DNA of 64,000 nucleotides from Ruegeria halocynthiae (GCF_000743705.1 NZ_JQEZ01000005.1:124001-188000); one strand, 5' to 3'. Shown: positions 1-9,960, counted from the first letter of the stretch. Numbers and translations: made by a program. The notes: generated from the letters alone by a model not told the origin.

Positions 1-54
1 GTGTTCTATCAGCGACGAGATCAGCAGCGGCTGCGTCATCATCTGTCCCAGCAT
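1..54 (-). CDS. Acyl-CoA ligase, N-terminal 18 codons only (DmdB-like)
   Basis: Only the first 18 codons lie in the window; the gene continues off the left edge. The peptide MLGQMMTQPLLISSLIEH resembles, from memory, the N-terminus of roseobacter long-chain or 3-(methylthio)propionyl-CoA ligases (DmdB family), which activate the DMSP breakdown product methylmercaptopropionate with CoA. The ATG at 54 is chosen over the ATG at 60 because a perfect AGGAGG (complement of 61-66) lies six bases upstream of it, whereas it would touch the other ATG. The match rests on 18 residues, so the exact substrate is uncertain; the acyl-CoA ligase family is the likelier part of the call. Confidence 0.6.
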   Translation of the reverse strand, partial: MLGQMMTQPLLISSLIEH

Positions 55-128
55 GGACATCCTCCTTTTGGCAGCACCGCCCGGGGTTGGCGGCACCATT
101 CCTCAGGTCGAACCCTGCCAATCATTTA

Positions 129-141
129 ATTGTCTGACAAT
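129..141. promoter_or_regulatory. 13-bp palindrome, GntR-type operator candidate
   Basis: ATTGTC-T-GACAAT is a perfect dyad located 74 bases upstream of the acyl-CoA ligase start codon. The core TTGTnnnACAA fits the general TnGTnnnACnA pattern of FadR-subfamily GntR repressors, which often control fatty-acid or organic-acid genes. The operator role is inferred from symmetry and position only. Confidence 0.35.
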
Positions 142-188
142 AAGAGAATGCGCCTTGCCCCTTCGGTAAGTCAGAATTTATTGCGGGC

Positions 189-1808
189 TTAGATTCGGTG
201 GCGCATCACATAGGCGACCAGCGCCGCGGTCGAGCCATCCTTGGTATCGGCGCTAACCTCACCATCCACAATCGGACCAAGCGAGGTTGCCAGTTCCTTG
301 CCCAGTTCAACACCCCATTGGTCAAACGAATTGATCCCCAGCAAGACACCTTCGACAAACACCCGATGTTCATAAAGGGCGATGATCTGCCCCAGAACAA
401 ACGGTGTGAGTTTGGGATAGATCAGGGTCGTGGACGGCCTATTGCCTGGGAACACACGGTGGCGTGCCTGGCGTTCCAATTCGTCCCTCTGCAAACCCTG
501 ATCAGCCATGCGCTGCCGCGCTTCGCTAAGGGAACGTCCCCGCATCAATGCCTCGGACTGGGCTAGACAGTTGGCCAGCAACAGGCGGTGGTGATGGGCC
601 AGTTCGGGCTCGTGCCCCTCAGCCGCGACCAGGAATTCACAGGGGATCACATCTGTGCCCTGGTGGATCAGTTGGTAAAAGGCGTGCTGACCATTGGTGC
701 CGGGTTCGCCCCAAACGACAGGGCCGGATGGATACGGCAGAGAGCTGCCATCCATCGCAACAGATTTGCCGTTCGATTCCATTTCCAGTTGCTGCAAATA
801 TGCAGGCAACCGCAACAACCGCTGATCATACGGCAGCACCGTGCGGCTGGACCGACCAAGAACCTGCCGATGCCAAATGCCAACCAGCGCCAACATAACT
901 GGCATATTCTCAGACCATTCGGCGGCCCGGAAATGCACGTCCATCGCCTGCCCGCCGCGCAGAAACGCGTCAAAGGCATTTGATCCGACCGCGATCATGA
1001 CCGGCAAACCCACCGGTCCCCAAACCGAATATCGCCCGCCGACCCAATTGGCGAAGCCAAAAACGCGATCCTCGGGGATGCCGAACGCCAGCGTCTTGTC
1101 CAGCGCGCTGGATACTGCGGCAAACTGCCTGGACGGATCACCACCGCCTTCTGTCATCCAGGCCCGCGCGGTCCGGGCATTGGTCATGGTTTCAATTGTT
1201 GTAAAGGTCTTGGATGCAACGATCACCAGCGTCCGCGTCGGATCAAGCGGGCGCAGAACGTCCGCGATATGCGCGCCATCCACATTCGAGACGAAATGCA
1301 GCCTTGGCCCGTCATGATAGGGTGCCAACGCGTGTGTTGCCATAACGGGGCCAAGATCAGACCCGCCGATGCCGATGTTCACCACATCGGTAAAGCTGCC
1401 CCCTGCCCCGGTGATCGCGCCGCCGCGCAATTCTTCGGCAAAAACCCGCATCCGTTGCAGCGTGTCCAGAACATCGGGCATGACGTCCAGCCCGTCGACC
1501 TCAACCCGGCCGCCATCCAGATTTCGCAGCGCGGTGTGCAAAACGGCGCGATTTTCGGTTTCGTTGATCTTGGCACCGTCAAACATCGCGGCGCGGCGCT
1601 CGTCCAATCCGACTTCGTCACACAGTTGGATCAGGGCATTGCGAACCCGCTGGTCGATTTGGGTTTTCGAGTAATCAAGCAGCAGATCCCCCGTCGAGGC
1701 TGAAAAACTCTGCGCCCGGTCGGGGGTGCTTTCGAACAGCTCCAGAATGCTTTGGTTTTGGCTGTCCGACGCCAAGGATTTGAGGGTTTCAAACCGCATA
1801 ATCGTCAT
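189..1808 (-). CDS. pgi: Glucose-6-phosphate isomerase
   Basis: Interconverts glucose 6-phosphate and fructose 6-phosphate in the cytoplasm; 539 residues, normal for the bacterial enzyme. Family signatures are visible: the sugar-phosphate loop [11 protein letters not shown], the [18 protein letters not shown] segment and the C-terminal [11 protein letters not shown] motif. The start used (MTIMRFETL) is the ATG overlapping the pgl stop as ATGA; an ATG three codons later (1799) is possible. It is the last gene of a zwf-pgl-pgi operon, so in a bacterium using the Entner-Doudoroff route it probably returns fructose 6-phosphate to glucose 6-phosphate for oxidation. No terminator hairpin is visible after it. 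Confidence 0.96.
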   Translation of the reverse strand: MTIMRFETLKSLASDSQNQSILELFESTPDRAQSFSASTGDLLLDYSKTQIDQRVRNALIQLCDEVGLDERRAAMFDGAKINETENRAVLHTALRNLDGGRVEVDGLDVMPDVLDTLQRMRVFAEELRGGAITGAGGSFTDVVNIGIGGSDLGPVMATHALAPYHDGPRLHFVSNVDGAHIADVLRPLDPTRTLVIVASKTFTTIETMTNARTARAWMTEGGGDPSRQFAAVSSALDKTLAFGIPEDRVFGFANWVGGRYSVWGPVGLPVMIAVGSNAFDAFLRGGQAMDVHFRAAEWSENMPVMLALVGIWHRQVLGRSSRTVLPYDQRLLRLPAYLQQLEMESNGKSVAMDGSSLPYPSGPVVWGEPGTNGQHAFYQLIHQGTDVIPCEFLVAAEGHEPELAHHHRLLLANCLAQSEALMRGRSLSEARQRMADQGLQRDELERQARHRVFPGNRPSTTLIYPKLTPFVLGQIIALYEHRVFVEGVLLGINSFDQWGVELGKELATSLGPIVDGEVSADTKDGSTAALVAYVMRHRI

Positions 1809-2476
1809 TCCGCCCAATGTACTGTCATGCCACTTAGAACGGCGGCGATTGGTGCCTCTTCGGGTGGCAGGGACATTGCGCGGTTCAGCGCGTCCCGTTT
1901 CGCTGCGCCATACACGATCAGATGTTTCGACAGCGCCCCGTCCAAGACCGGCGCGGTAAGGGTAATGCGCGCCTCGGGCTGAACCTCGGGCCGCGCGACC
2001 GCCAATGTCGGCGCGCGGGTGTCCAACGCAGCCGCCAGCCCCTGCATCCCCGGAAACAATGAGGCGGTGTGCATATCCTCACCCATCCCAAGCACCAGGA
2101 CCGACAGCGGCAGGACCGGGTTGATCAGACTTTCGATTTCCGGCAGCACCTCGTCGGGGTCCTTACCCGGTGCATAAAGCGGGATATATTGCGCCACCGA
2201 CGCCCGGCTTGTCAGCAAGCGTTCACGGATCAGACGTTCGTTTGAACGATCATGATCGCCCGGAACACAGCGTTCGTCGGTTGGCAATACACGCACCCGA
2301 TCCCATTCCAGATCCGCAGCACACAGCCCGTCAAAGATCGGCCCCGGCGTGGTACCGCCCGGCACGGCCAGCGAGACCATGTCATGATGCAGCAAAGCGG
2401 ATTCCAGATCGCCAGCAATTTCGTTTGCAACGTCGATGGCCAGCATGTCCCTGTCGGCGTATTCCTGAATGTTCAT
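1805..2476 (-). CDS. pgl: 6-phosphogluconolactonase
   Basis: Hydrolyses 6-phosphogluconolactone, the product of Zwf, to 6-phosphogluconate. The 223-residue protein has the SugarP isomerase-like fold signatures: [11 protein letters not shown] near the N-terminus, [18 protein letters not shown] in the middle and [15 protein letters not shown]. The start [10 protein letters not shown] is chosen because its ATG overlaps the zwf stop (ATGA); the six codons upstream lie inside zwf. Its own stop overlaps the pgi start in the same way. The tight coupling of zwf, pgl and pgi supports coordinated translation. Confidence 0.95.
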   Translation of the reverse strand: MNIQEYADRDMLAIDVANEIAGDLESALLHHDMVSLAVPGGTTPGPIFDGLCAADLEWDRVRVLPTDERCVPGDHDRSNERLIRERLLTSRASVAQYIPLYAPGKDPDEVLPEIESLINPVLPLSVLVLGMGEDMHTASLFPGMQGLAAALDTRAPTLAVARPEVQPEARITLTAPVLDGALSKHLIVYGAAKRDALNRAMSLPPEEAPIAAVLSGMTVHWAE

Positions 2477-3927
2477 GGGTTTATTCCCTGCCAATGGCGA
2501 CCGTCCCGTTTCATCAGCAGCTCGGCGTCGCCCGGGCCGGTGCTGCCACTGTCATATGGTTTGGGCACGTCGCCCCGTGCCTGCCAACCCGCAATGATCG
2601 GATCGGTCCAGGCCCAGGCGGCCTCGACCTCATCACCGCGCATGAACAAGGTCTGGTTGCCCCGGATCACATCCATCACCAGCCGCTCATAAGCGTCCGG
2701 CGGGTCCTGATTTCCCGGCCCCAGCGCCTCGGCAAAGCTCATGTCCAGCGGCACGTCGACCAGACGCATTCCACCCGGTCCCGGTTCCTTGATCGTGACC
2801 TTCAGCGTAATACCTTCGTTCGGTTGCAGGCGAATAGACAGCACGTTGGCGTGCCGACCGACCTCTTCGCCAAAGATCGAATGGGGCGCGTCCTTGAACA
2901 TCACGTTGATTACCGAAGACCGCGCCACCAGCCGCTTGCCCGTTCGCAGGTAAAACGGCGTGCCTGCCCATCGCCAGTTGCTGACATGGGCCCGCAGGGC
3001 CACATAGCTTTCGGTCGTCGAGCGCGGATTGCCAACGGTGGCGCGATACCCTGGCCCGTTGGTCCCACCTTCGAACTGACCGCGAACGATATGGTGCGGT
3101 TTTACCGGATCAAGCGCGCGGATCACCTTGAGCTTTTCGTCCCGCACCGCGTCCGGGTCGAATTTCGCCGGCGGCTCCATCGCGATCAGGCACAGCAATT
3201 GCATCAGATGGTTCTGCATCATGTCACGCATCGCCCCGGCGCGGTCGTAATACTCTTCGCGCCCGTCAATACCGACGGATTCGGCGACGGTGATCTGGAT
3301 GTGATCGACATATTGGCTGTTCCACAGCGGTTCGAACAGCATATTGCCGAACCGGACTGCCATCAGGTTCTGAACCGTTTCCTTGCCCAGATAATGGTCG
3401 ATCCGATAAATCTGCCCTTCCGTAAAATGCTCGGCCAGTGTGGCGTTCAACGCGCGTGCGCTTTCCAGATCGTGACCAAATGGCTTTTCAACAACGATAC
3501 GGGTGCGGGCCGTGGCCAAAGCGTGCGCCTTGATCCGATCCGCCAATGGCCCGAACAGGCGCGGACCGACCGAGAAATAGAAAGCGCGCACGCGATCAAC
3601 ACTCAGTTTTTCGGCAAGTTGATCCCACCCCTCACCCGTAGAGGCATCAAGCGGAACATAGTCGACCCGCTGCAAAAAGGCGGCCATTTTCCCGGCGTCC
3701 TGACAGTGCTTCGGCGCATGGCGGCGCATCGATTCGGCGACAACGTCGCGAAATCCATCCCGATCAAATCCGGCACGCGCCGCACCAATGATCTGCACGT
3801 CATCGGGCCATTGCCCGGCGCAAAACCGGCGAAACAGTGCGGGCAGGATCTTGCGCTGCGCAAGATCGCCCGTACCGCCGAAAACAACCAGATCGAAGGG
3901 TTCAACAGGTATGACGCGAGAAACCAT
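2473..3927 (-). CDS. zwf: Glucose-6-phosphate 1-dehydrogenase
   Basis: Oxidises glucose 6-phosphate to 6-phosphogluconolactone with NADP+ (or NAD+). The 484-residue length is typical. The N-terminal Rossmann motif FGGTGDLAQRK and the catalytic signature RIDHYLGKE are intact, as is EKPFGHDLESA. The ATG at 3927 follows an AAGGAAA ribosome site. It is the first gene of zwf-pgl-pgi and is divergent from the radical SAM gene across 162 bp. Downstream use of 6-phosphogluconate through Edd/Eda is expected for roseobacters, but those genes are not in this window. Confidence 0.97.
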   Translation of the reverse strand: MVSRVIPVEPFDLVVFGGTGDLAQRKILPALFRRFCAGQWPDDVQIIGAARAGFDRDGFRDVVAESMRRHAPKHCQDAGKMAAFLQRVDYVPLDASTGEGWDQLAEKLSVDRVRAFYFSVGPRLFGPLADRIKAHALATARTRIVVEKPFGHDLESARALNATLAEHFTEGQIYRIDHYLGKETVQNLMAVRFGNMLFEPLWNSQYVDHIQITVAESVGIDGREEYYDRAGAMRDMMQNHLMQLLCLIAMEPPAKFDPDAVRDEKLKVIRALDPVKPHHIVRGQFEGGTNGPGYRATVGNPRSTTESYVALRAHVSNWRWAGTPFYLRTGKRLVARSSVINVMFKDAPHSIFGEEVGRHANVLSIRLQPNEGITLKVTIKEPGPGGMRLVDVPLDMSFAEALGPGNQDPPDAYERLVMDVIRGNQTLFMRGDEVEAAWAWTDPIIAGWQARGDVPKPYDSGSTGPGDAELLMKRDGRHWQGINP

Positions 3928-4039
3928 GCGATTTCCTTACCTTGCCCCGCAGGACATGTCCAATGTTAGCGCCATCAATCAAGCGAATTTCCCCTCATCA
4001 AAACTCTGTCAGATCAGACATGTCGCACTTAACTATGCC

Positions 4040-4068
4040 TTGGTGAAAGGCTAAATCGGTTAGATAAC
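4040..4068 (+). promoter_or_regulatory. Possible sigma-70 promoter for the radical SAM gene
   Basis: TTGGTG (4040-4045) is followed after 17 bases by GATAAC (4063-4068), about 20 bases before the start codon at 4090. The -10 match is only partial and no ribosome site is obvious, so this is a weak prediction within the 162-bp divergent zwf/radical-SAM spacer. Confidence 0.25.
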
Positions 4069-4089
4069 TTCAAAGAACCGGATACCGGC

Positions 4090-5043
4090 ATGAAAGACAA
4101 CGCCCCTCAGACCGCCAATATAGGCAAGTTTCAGAACAAATTGGTGACAGCTGACGGGCAAACCCGGGCAAGCGTGGCGCTGAGCAACCCCGACACCCTG
4201 TGGTTCAACACCGGAACCCTGTGCAATATCGAATGCGTGAACTGTTATATCGCCAGCAGCCCCAGCAATGATGCGCTGGTTTATATCACTGCGGATGAGG
4301 TTCGGGATTACCTGGATCAGATCGAGGCCCGCAATTGGCCGATACGTGAAATCGGGTTCACCGGGGGCGAACCCTTCATGAACCCCGAGATGATCGACAT
4401 GACCCGCGCCGCGCTTGAGCGTGGGTATGAAGTGCTGATCCTCACCAATGCGATGCTGCCCATGATGCGCCGCAAGACGCGCGAAGGGTTGCTGGAGTTG
4501 CAACGCGACTTTGGCGATAAGCTGACCCTGCGGATTTCGGTCGATCATTATCGCCCTGACCTACACGATGAAGAACGCGGAAAAGGCAGCTTCGACAAGA
4601 CTGTGACCGGAATGGAATGGCTGCGTGACAATCAATTCAACATGGCCATCGCCGGGCGCACCGTATGGGGCGACAGCGACGCCGAAAGCCGCGCGGGATA
4701 CGCCGCGTTTTTCGATCAGCACGGCTTTGACATTGATGCGCAGAATCCGGGGCAGACGGTTCTGTTCCCCGAGATGGACGAAACCGTCGAAGTCCCGGAA
4801 ATCACCACCGCCTGCTGGGGCATTCTGAACAAATCACCGGGCGCGGTCATGTGTGCAAGCGCCCGAATGGTGGTCAAACGCAAGGGTGCTGACCGACCTG
4901 CCGTTCTGGCCTGCACCCTGCTGCCTTATGAGCCTGAATTTGAAATGGGGTCCACCCTGGCCGAGGCCGAGGCGGACGTGCACCTTAACCACCCCCACTG
5001 CGCCAAGTTCTGCGTTTTGGGCGGGGCAAGCTGTTCGGGCTGA
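4090..5043 (+). CDS. Radical SAM protein with C-terminal auxiliary-cluster cysteines
   Basis: A 317-residue radical S-adenosylmethionine enzyme. The 4Fe-4S motif CxxxCxxC is at residues 45-52 (CNIECVNC), and GFTGGEP at 90-95 is the SAM-binding strand. Further cysteines in the last third (ACWG, VMCAS, LACTL and a final C304-C308-C315 cluster) resemble a Twitch or SPASM region holding one or two auxiliary clusters, as in enzymes that modify peptides or small molecules. No peptide substrate or maturation partner lies beside it: the neighbours are zwf (divergent) and a SYLF gene (convergent, stop codons 3 bp apart). The reaction is unknown. Confidence 0.85.
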   Translation: MKDNAPQTANIGKFQNKLVTADGQTRASVALSNPDTLWFNTGTLCNIECVNCYIASSPSNDALVYITADEVRDYLDQIEARNWPIREIGFTGGEPFMNPEMIDMTRAALERGYEVLILTNAMLPMMRRKTREGLLELQRDFGDKLTLRISVDHYRPDLHDEERGKGSFDKTVTGMEWLRDNQFNMAIAGRTVWGDSDAESRAGYAAFFDQHGFDIDAQNPGQTVLFPEMDETVEVPEITTACWGILNKSPGAVMCASARMVVKRKGADRPAVLACTLLPYEPEFEMGSTLAEAEADVHLNHPHCAKFCVLGGASCSG

Positions 5044-5046
5044 TCC

Positions 5047-5745
5047 TTAGTTCAGCTCGGGCGATTTCCAGTATTTCGTCCCCGAAGCCTCGGCCGAGAC
5101 CCGCCAGCCTTTTTTGCTGAGCACAAAGAAGGACCGCCCATCAACGAACCGCAGGGTTTCGCCATTGTGGTCATCCCCAAACACGGCACCGGATTCTGCG
5201 GTGGCGTCGTAGCCCTGGGTGACGAACTTCTCAAGGTCTGCGGGGTGTTCGAACAGGATCACAAACTTGGTCTCAAACCCGCCGATGCCGATCGCGGCCC
5301 CGACCCCGCCGGTTCCCATGTTCATATAAGTGTGCTGCCCCGTTTCCTTGGAAACCGCGACACCGCGCCCATAGCCAGCAGAAACTGGAAACACGGAAAT
5401 CTTGCGGGAATCAAACACCGCATAACCCGCGCTGACATCAAACAGCGCCTGTGCCTCGGGATTTTCGGCCATCAACTGCGCCAGCACATCATTCGCCATG
5501 ACGTCCAGCTTGGCGCGGGTTTCTTCTGGGGTGGCCTCGTTTGTTACCAGATCGGTGGTTGAATCAATGGTATCACCCACTGCCGTTGCGCCTTTTTCGA
5601 TGGTGCTCCCCACGCTTTCAGCGCCGTGGCCAATGGCGTCCACCGTGCCTTCGGCACCTTTTTTGATAGTCTCCAAAACACCGTCGGCAGCAACGGGGCC
5701 GCTCAGCAATACAGTTGTGGCGGCAAGAAACAGGGCTCTGGGCAT
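5047..5745 (-). CDS. Secreted SYLF (YSC84-type) lipid-binding domain protein
   Basis: A 232-residue protein with a Sec signal peptide (MPRALFLAATTVLLSGPVAA, cleavage predicted before DG). A low-complexity amphipathic segment at about residues 25-70, rich in repeated K-G-A-E and G-x-T-x-D units, is followed by a SYLF/Ysc84 domain: AQALFDVSAGYAVFD, FPVSAGYGRGVAV, TYMNMGTGGVGAAIG. SYLF domains bind phosphoinositides in eukaryotes; the bacterial role is not established. It is probably periplasmic or outer-membrane associated. A second SYLF protein is encoded at 33409-33981. Confidence 0.75.
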   Translation of the reverse strand: MPRALFLAATTVLLSGPVAADGVLETIKKGAEGTVDAIGHGAESVGSTIEKGATAVGDTIDSTTDLVTNEATPEETRAKLDVMANDVLAQLMAENPEAQALFDVSAGYAVFDSRKISVFPVSAGYGRGVAVSKETGQHTYMNMGTGGVGAAIGIGGFETKFVILFEHPADLEKFVTQGYDATAESGAVFGDDHNGETLRFVDGRSFFVLSKKGWRVSAEASGTKYWKSPELN

Positions 5746-5849
5746 AATAGATTCCGTATGTGACCAATGATTTGGCCGGCACCATACTCAATCCGCCCGG
5801 GATTGAAACGCACCTGAGCGCCAAAAGCCCGAAGAACACGTGCAAGTGT

Positions 5850-6119
5850 TCAGTTCACCCTGAACTCTCCGATCATGTTGCGCCATTCGCCGGGCGCGAT
5901 CATTTTCCGATGCGTGTACCGGACCGAATGCAACGGCCCGTCAATCTCACGCTGCCAGAACTCGATAAAATCAAACAACTTCGGGTGATCCGGCGCCAGA
6001 TCGTATTCTTGCCAGATGAACGTATTCAATACATGGATGTAGTCGGGCATGCGGTAGAAAAATTCCGCCGTCGTCAGCCCATACCCCTTGAGCATTAGTT
6101 CGGTTTCGCTTTGCTCCAT
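5850..6119 (-). CDS. usg: Usg family protein
   Basis: A short protein (89 residues) matching the alphaproteobacterial Usg family, historically described as an aspartate-semialdehyde-dehydrogenase or trp-operon-associated protein of unproven function. Recognisable segments are LMLKGYGLTTAEFFYRMPDY, LQ-type WQEYDLAPDHP and FIEFWQREIDGPLHSVR. The ATG at 6119 is used because GGAGG lies five bases upstream; the TTG at 6131 would start inside that site. It is divergent from gyrA over about 150 bp that contain an inverted repeat. Confidence 0.8.
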   Translation of the reverse strand: MEQSETELMLKGYGLTTAEFFYRMPDYIHVLNTFIWQEYDLAPDHPKLFDFIEFWQREIDGPLHSVRYTHRKMIAPGEWRNMIGEFRVN

Positions 6120-6153
6120 TCTGACCTCCAATTTTCTTGTAAGGTCTCTTCAG

Positions 6154-6208
6154 AGTAACACGGAAATCTCTGATCCCTTATATAACAATATGTTACCCTC
6201 GTGTTACT
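6154..6208. promoter_or_regulatory. Inverted repeat with GTTAC half-sites between usg and gyrA
   Basis: AGTAACACG (6154-6162) and CGTGTTACT (6200-6208) are perfect inverted copies separated by 37 bases. An additional GTTAC occurs at 6192-6196, 11 bases before the GTTAC inside the right arm. The AT-rich centre (TTATATAAC) could hold -10 elements for either gene. Symmetry between divergent genes suggests a shared operator, or supercoiling-sensitive promoter DNA for gyrA; no known regulator is recognised. Confidence 0.35.
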
Positions 6209-6266
6209 GTGGATCTTTGCCGGAAACCATCAGCTTGCTTGCACCTTATGTGCTGGGTCTGATAAG

Positions 6267-9041
6267 ATGAATCCACAAGATATAGACCCTGCACAAAGAA
6301 CGGGCACTTACGTGAGCGATACGCCAGAAATTCCTGAAAACATGGATGAAACCCCGCCCGAGCGCCCCGTTTACGACGGCCCGACGGTGTCCATCGAATC
6401 TGAGATGCGCACGTCGTACCTCGATTATGCGATGTCGGTTATCGTCAGCCGCGCGATCCCGGATCTGCGCGACGGGCTGAAACCGGTGCATCGGCGTATT
6501 CTTTATGCCATGCATGAAACCGGGAATACGCACGAAAAATCGTACCGCAAATCGGCCCGCCCTGTCGGTGATGTGATGGGTAAATACCACCCGCACGGTG
6601 ACAGCGCGATCTATGACGCGCTGGTGCGGATGGCGCAGGACTTCTCGATGTCGCTGCCGCTGCTGGATGGTCAGGGCAACTTTGGCTCGATGGACGGCGA
6701 TAATCCGGCGGCCATGCGCTATACCGAAGTGCGCATGGACAAGCCTGCCGCGTCCCTGCTGGCCGATATCGAAAAAGACACGGTCGATTTTCAGGACAAC
6801 TATGACGGTAAGGACAAGGAACCTACGGTCCTGCCCGCCCGTTTCCCGAACATGCTGGTCAACGGTGCCGGTGGTATCGCCGTGGGTATGGCGACCAATA
6901 TCCCGCCGCACAACCTTGGCGAAGTGGTCGATGCCACGCTGGCATTGATCGACGATCCGGACCTGACGTCCGAGCAACTGATCGAATACGTCCCCGGCCC
7001 CGATTTCCCGACCGGTGGTGTAATGCTGGGCCGGTCCGGCGCGCGCAAAGCCTATCTGGAAGGTCGCGGCAGCGTCATCATTCGCTCCAAGACCCGGATC
7101 GAAGAGATCCGCAAGGATCGCTATGCCATTGTTGTGGATGAAATCCCCTATCAGGTAAACAAGGCCGCGATGATCGAAAAGATCGCCGAAGCCGTCCGCG
7201 AAAAACGCATCGAAGGCGTTGCTCACGTTCAGGACGAATCCGACCGCAACGGTGTGCGCGTTGTTGTGGAACTGAAACGCGACGCGACACCCGAAGTGGT
7301 ACTGAACCAATTGTTCCGTTTCTCGCCGTTGCAGACCTATTTTGGCTGCAACATGCTGGCGCTGAACGGTGGTCGACCCGAACAATTGACCCTGCGCAGA
7401 TTCCTGACCTCGTTCATCGACTTCCGCGAAGATGTCGTTGCCCGTCGCACTGCGCATCTGCTTCGCAAAGCCCGCGAACGCAGCCACATTCTGTGCGGTT
7501 TGGCCGTTGCAGTTACCAATATCGACGAAATCGTTGCGACCATCCGGCAATCTGCCGATGCGGCTGAGGCGCGTGAAAAACTGATGACACGGCGTTGGCC
7601 CGCTCAGCCGATTCTGGAATACATCGCGCTGATCGACGATCCGACCCATACGGCAAACGAGGACGGCACCTACAACCTGTCCGAAACTCAGGCCCGTGCC
7701 ATTCTTGAGTTGCGCCTGCAGCGCCTGACCCAGATCGGCGTGAAAGAAGTCACCGACGAGTTGGAAGAACTGGCAGGCAAGATCAAGGAATACCTTGAGA
7801 TTCTGTCCTCGCGCGAGCGTATCATGTCGATCATCGGGGATGAGCTGCGCGAGGTACGCGAACAATTCGCTGTGCCGCGCCGCACAGAAATCGTCGACTG
7901 GTCTGGCGATATGGACGACGAAGACCTGATCGAGCGGGAAGACATGGTCGTGACCGTCACCTCGGGCGGGTATATCAAACGCACCCCGCTGGCCGATTTC
8001 CGTGCGCAAAAACGCGGCGGCAAGGGCCTGTCGGGAATGCAGACCAAGGAAGAGGATGTTGTCACCAACCTCTTTGTGGCAAACACCCATACGCAGCTGC
8101 TGTTCTTCACCACTGACGGTATGGTCTACAAGCTCAAGACCTGGCGCTTGCCGCAATCGGGCCGTACCGGCAAAGGCAAGGCAATCGTCAATATTCTGCC
8201 AATTCCAACTGGCGTCTCTATCGCGGCAATCATGCCGGTTGATGTGCCGGATGAGGAATGGGAAAACCTGCAAATCATCTTTGCCACCAGTGCCGGTGAC
8301 GTCCGCCGCAATGCGCTGAGCGATTTCACCAACGTCAAACGCAACGGCAAGATCGCGATGGACCTGCCCGAGGGTGTCGAACTGGTCAATGCGCGCATTT
8401 GCTCTGAGGATGACGACGTAATGCTGGTCACCAATTCGGGCCGTGCGATCCGTTTCCAGACCACTGCCGTGCGTGTCTTCAAGGGGCGGAAATCGACAGG
8501 TGTGCGTGGCATCAGGCTGACCAATGGCGACCGTGTCGTGTCCATGTCCGTGATCCGGCATTTCGAGGCCACTTCGGACGAGCGGGCCGCATACCTCAAG
8601 ATGCGCCGCCTGATGGCCGGTGTCACTGACGATGCCGAAAGCGACGAGGACGAAGGCAACGCCGACAGCGTTCTGCCGCAAGAGCGTTATGCGGAAATGT
8701 CGGCGGCTGAAAACCTGATCCTGACGATCACGTCAGGGGGGGCGGGCAAGCTGAGTTCCAGCCACGATTACCCGGTTCGCGGTCGCGGTGGCATGGGCGT
8801 TGCCGCCATGGACAAGGCCATGCGCGGAGGAGAGCTGGTGGCGTCTTTCCCGGTTGAGATTGACGACCAGATCATGCTGGCCACGTCCAAGGGCCAGTCG
8901 ATCCGGGTGCCGGTCGAGGGTATCTCGTTCCGCTCGCGCAGTGCAGGTGGCGTCAAGGTGTTCAACACCGGCAAGGGCGAAGTGGTCGTCAGCGTCGCCT
9001 GGATCGCCGATCAGGGCGAGGAAGACGGCGAAGAAGAATAA
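6267..9041 (+). CDS. gyrA: DNA gyrase subunit A
   Basis: DNA-cleaving subunit of gyrase; 924 residues from this start. Catalytic tyrosine is Y152 in RYTEVRM. The quinolone-resistance region [15 protein letters not shown] keeps serine (113) and aspartate (117), the wild-type susceptible residues. The C-terminal domain carries the GyrA box variant QKRGGKG, which separates it from ParC. An acidic insert near residues 815-825 ([14 protein letters not shown]) and an acidic tail are typical of alphaproteobacterial GyrA. The ATG at 6267 has no clear ribosome site; a GTG at 6312 (VSDTPEIPE) matches usual roseobacter N-termini and may be the true start. Confidence 0.97.
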   Translation: MNPQDIDPAQRTGTYVSDTPEIPENMDETPPERPVYDGPTVSIESEMRTSYLDYAMSVIVSRAIPDLRDGLKPVHRRILYAMHETGNTHEKSYRKSARPVGDVMGKYHPHGDSAIYDALVRMAQDFSMSLPLLDGQGNFGSMDGDNPAAMRYTEVRMDKPAASLLADIEKDTVDFQDNYDGKDKEPTVLPARFPNMLVNGAGGIAVGMATNIPPHNLGEVVDATLALIDDPDLTSEQLIEYVPGPDFPTGGVMLGRSGARKAYLEGRGSVIIRSKTRIEEIRKDRYAIVVDEIPYQVNKAAMIEKIAEAVREKRIEGVAHVQDESDRNGVRVVVELKRDATPEVVLNQLFRFSPLQTYFGCNMLALNGGRPEQLTLRRFLTSFIDFREDVVARRTAHLLRKARERSHILCGLAVAVTNIDEIVATIRQSADAAEAREKLMTRRWPAQPILEYIALIDDPTHTANEDGTYNLSETQARAILELRLQRLTQIGVKEVTDELEELAGKIKEYLEILSSRERIMSIIGDELREVREQFAVPRRTEIVDWSGDMDDEDLIEREDMVVTVTSGGYIKRTPLADFRAQKRGGKGLSGMQTKEEDVVTNLFVANTHTQLLFFTTDGMVYKLKTWRLPQSGRTGKGKAIVNILPIPTGVSIAAIMPVDVPDEEWENLQIIFATSAGDVRRNALSDFTNVKRNGKIAMDLPEGVELVNARICSEDDDVMLVTNSGRAIRFQTTAVRVFKGRKSTGVRGIRLTNGDRVVSMSVIRHFEATSDERAAYLKMRRLMAGVTDDAESDEDEGNADSVLPQERYAEMSAAENLILTITSGGAGKLSSSHDYPVRGRGGMGVAAMDKAMRGGELVASFPVEIDDQIMLATSKGQSIRVPVEGISFRSRSAGGVKVFNTGKGEVVVSVAWIADQGEEDGEEE

Positions 9042-9047
9042 CTTATC

Positions 9048-9084
9048 TTCAAGGGCTTCGCAGCACGTCCGCGAAGCCCTTGAA
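9048..9084. terminator. Perfect 14-bp stem-loop after gyrA
   Basis: TTCAAGGGCTTCGC (9048-9061) pairs perfectly with GCGAAGCCCTTGAA (9071-9084) around a 9-base loop, seven bases after the gyrA stop and just before the convergent gene ending at 9118. No T-tract follows on either strand, so it may protect 3' ends or act with Rho rather than work as a classical intrinsic terminator. Confidence 0.6.
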
Positions 9085-9117
9085 ACTTGCTGAAGCACTT
9101 AACCAAAAAAGCGCCAT

Positions 9118-9960
9118 TCACGCCCTGTTTTTGCTTACATCCTGCTTCATCAACTGGGCAATCTTTGCATCGGGAATCGCATTGGCCGCGTAATCAAATG
9201 TGCCAAGCAACCGCACTTCTTCAGCGGCCCGCATCAAAGCACCAAACGCAGCCCGGGCAAATGAACCGCCAACACTGATACGGCGAACACCGGCCTCGGA
9301 AAGCTCGGAAACACTGTGTGTATTCCCGCTAAGGCCCATCACCACATTCACCGGCTTGTCGACCTCGCTGCAGACTGTCCTTATCGCGTCGATGTCGGGC
9401 AAACCCGGTGCGAACAGCACATCAGCCCCCGCCTCTGAAAACGCTTGCAGACGCTTGATTGTGTCGCGCAAATCCTCGCGGCCCCAAAGAAAGTTTTCTG
9501 CGCGCGCCGTAAGGACGAACGGTAAATCACGCGCAGCATCGGCGGCGGCCTGGATACGGTCGACCGCCTTGGACATGTCATAAATTGGATCGTCTGGGTT
9601 GCCTGTTGCATCTTCGATACTGCCGCCCACAACGCCAATTGCACACCCTTTCAGAATTGTCTGCGCGCAGGTCTCAGGCTCGCCCCCAAAGCCGTCTTCC
9701 AAATCAGCGGAAACTGGTAGGTCGGTAGATTCGACAATTTCAGCGGCGTTTTGAAGAAGTTCGTCCCGACTTAACGCCGCGAATGAATCTCGCTTTCCTT
9801 TAGAGAAAGCATATCCCGCGCTGGTGGTGGCAAGTGCATCAAAGCCCAGACTGGCAAGCAACCGGGCAGAGCCCGCATCCCAGGCGTTGGGCATTACGAA
9901 TGCGCCCGGCCCGGCGTGAAGGTTTTTGAGAACTTCAAATTTCTGTTTCTGATCCAACAT
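9118..9960 (-). CDS. Isocitrate lyase / PEP mutase family protein
   Basis: A 280-residue TIM-barrel protein of the ICL/PEPM superfamily, whose members break or form C-C or C-P bonds next to a carboxylate. Visible marks are MPNAWDAGSARLLASLGFDA at the N-terminus, the Mg-binding region SADLEDGFGG, GGSIEDATGN and the ALTAR-like TARAENFL. The KKCGH catalytic motif of true isocitrate lyase is absent, and the protein is much shorter, so it is closer to the oxaloacetate decarboxylase / PEP phosphonomutase-like subgroup. The substrate cannot be assigned. It is a single gene, convergent with gyrA. Confidence 0.85.
   Translation of the reverse strand: MLDQKQKFEVLKNLHAGPGAFVMPNAWDAGSARLLASLGFDALATTSAGYAFSKGKRDSFAALSRDELLQNAAEIVESTDLPVSADLEDGFGGEPETCAQTILKGCAIGVVGGSIEDATGNPDDPIYDMSKAVDRIQAAADAARDLPFVLTARAENFLWGREDLRDTIKRLQAFSEAGADVLFAPGLPDIDAIRTVCSEVDKPVNVVMGLSGNTHSVSELSEAGVRRISVGGSFARAAFGALMRAAEEVRLLGTFDYAANAIPDAKIAQLMKQDVSKNRA

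Noticed and set aside
2170..3969. 599-codon open frame antisense to zwf and pgl
   Set aside because: Covers two enzymes with intact signatures on the other strand and shows no recognisable domain.
6246..8681. Long open frame of about 811 codons antisense to gyrA
   Set aside because: It mirrors gyrA codon structure, is rich in H, R and Q without any domain-like pattern, and has no ribosome site; a GC-rich shadow frame.
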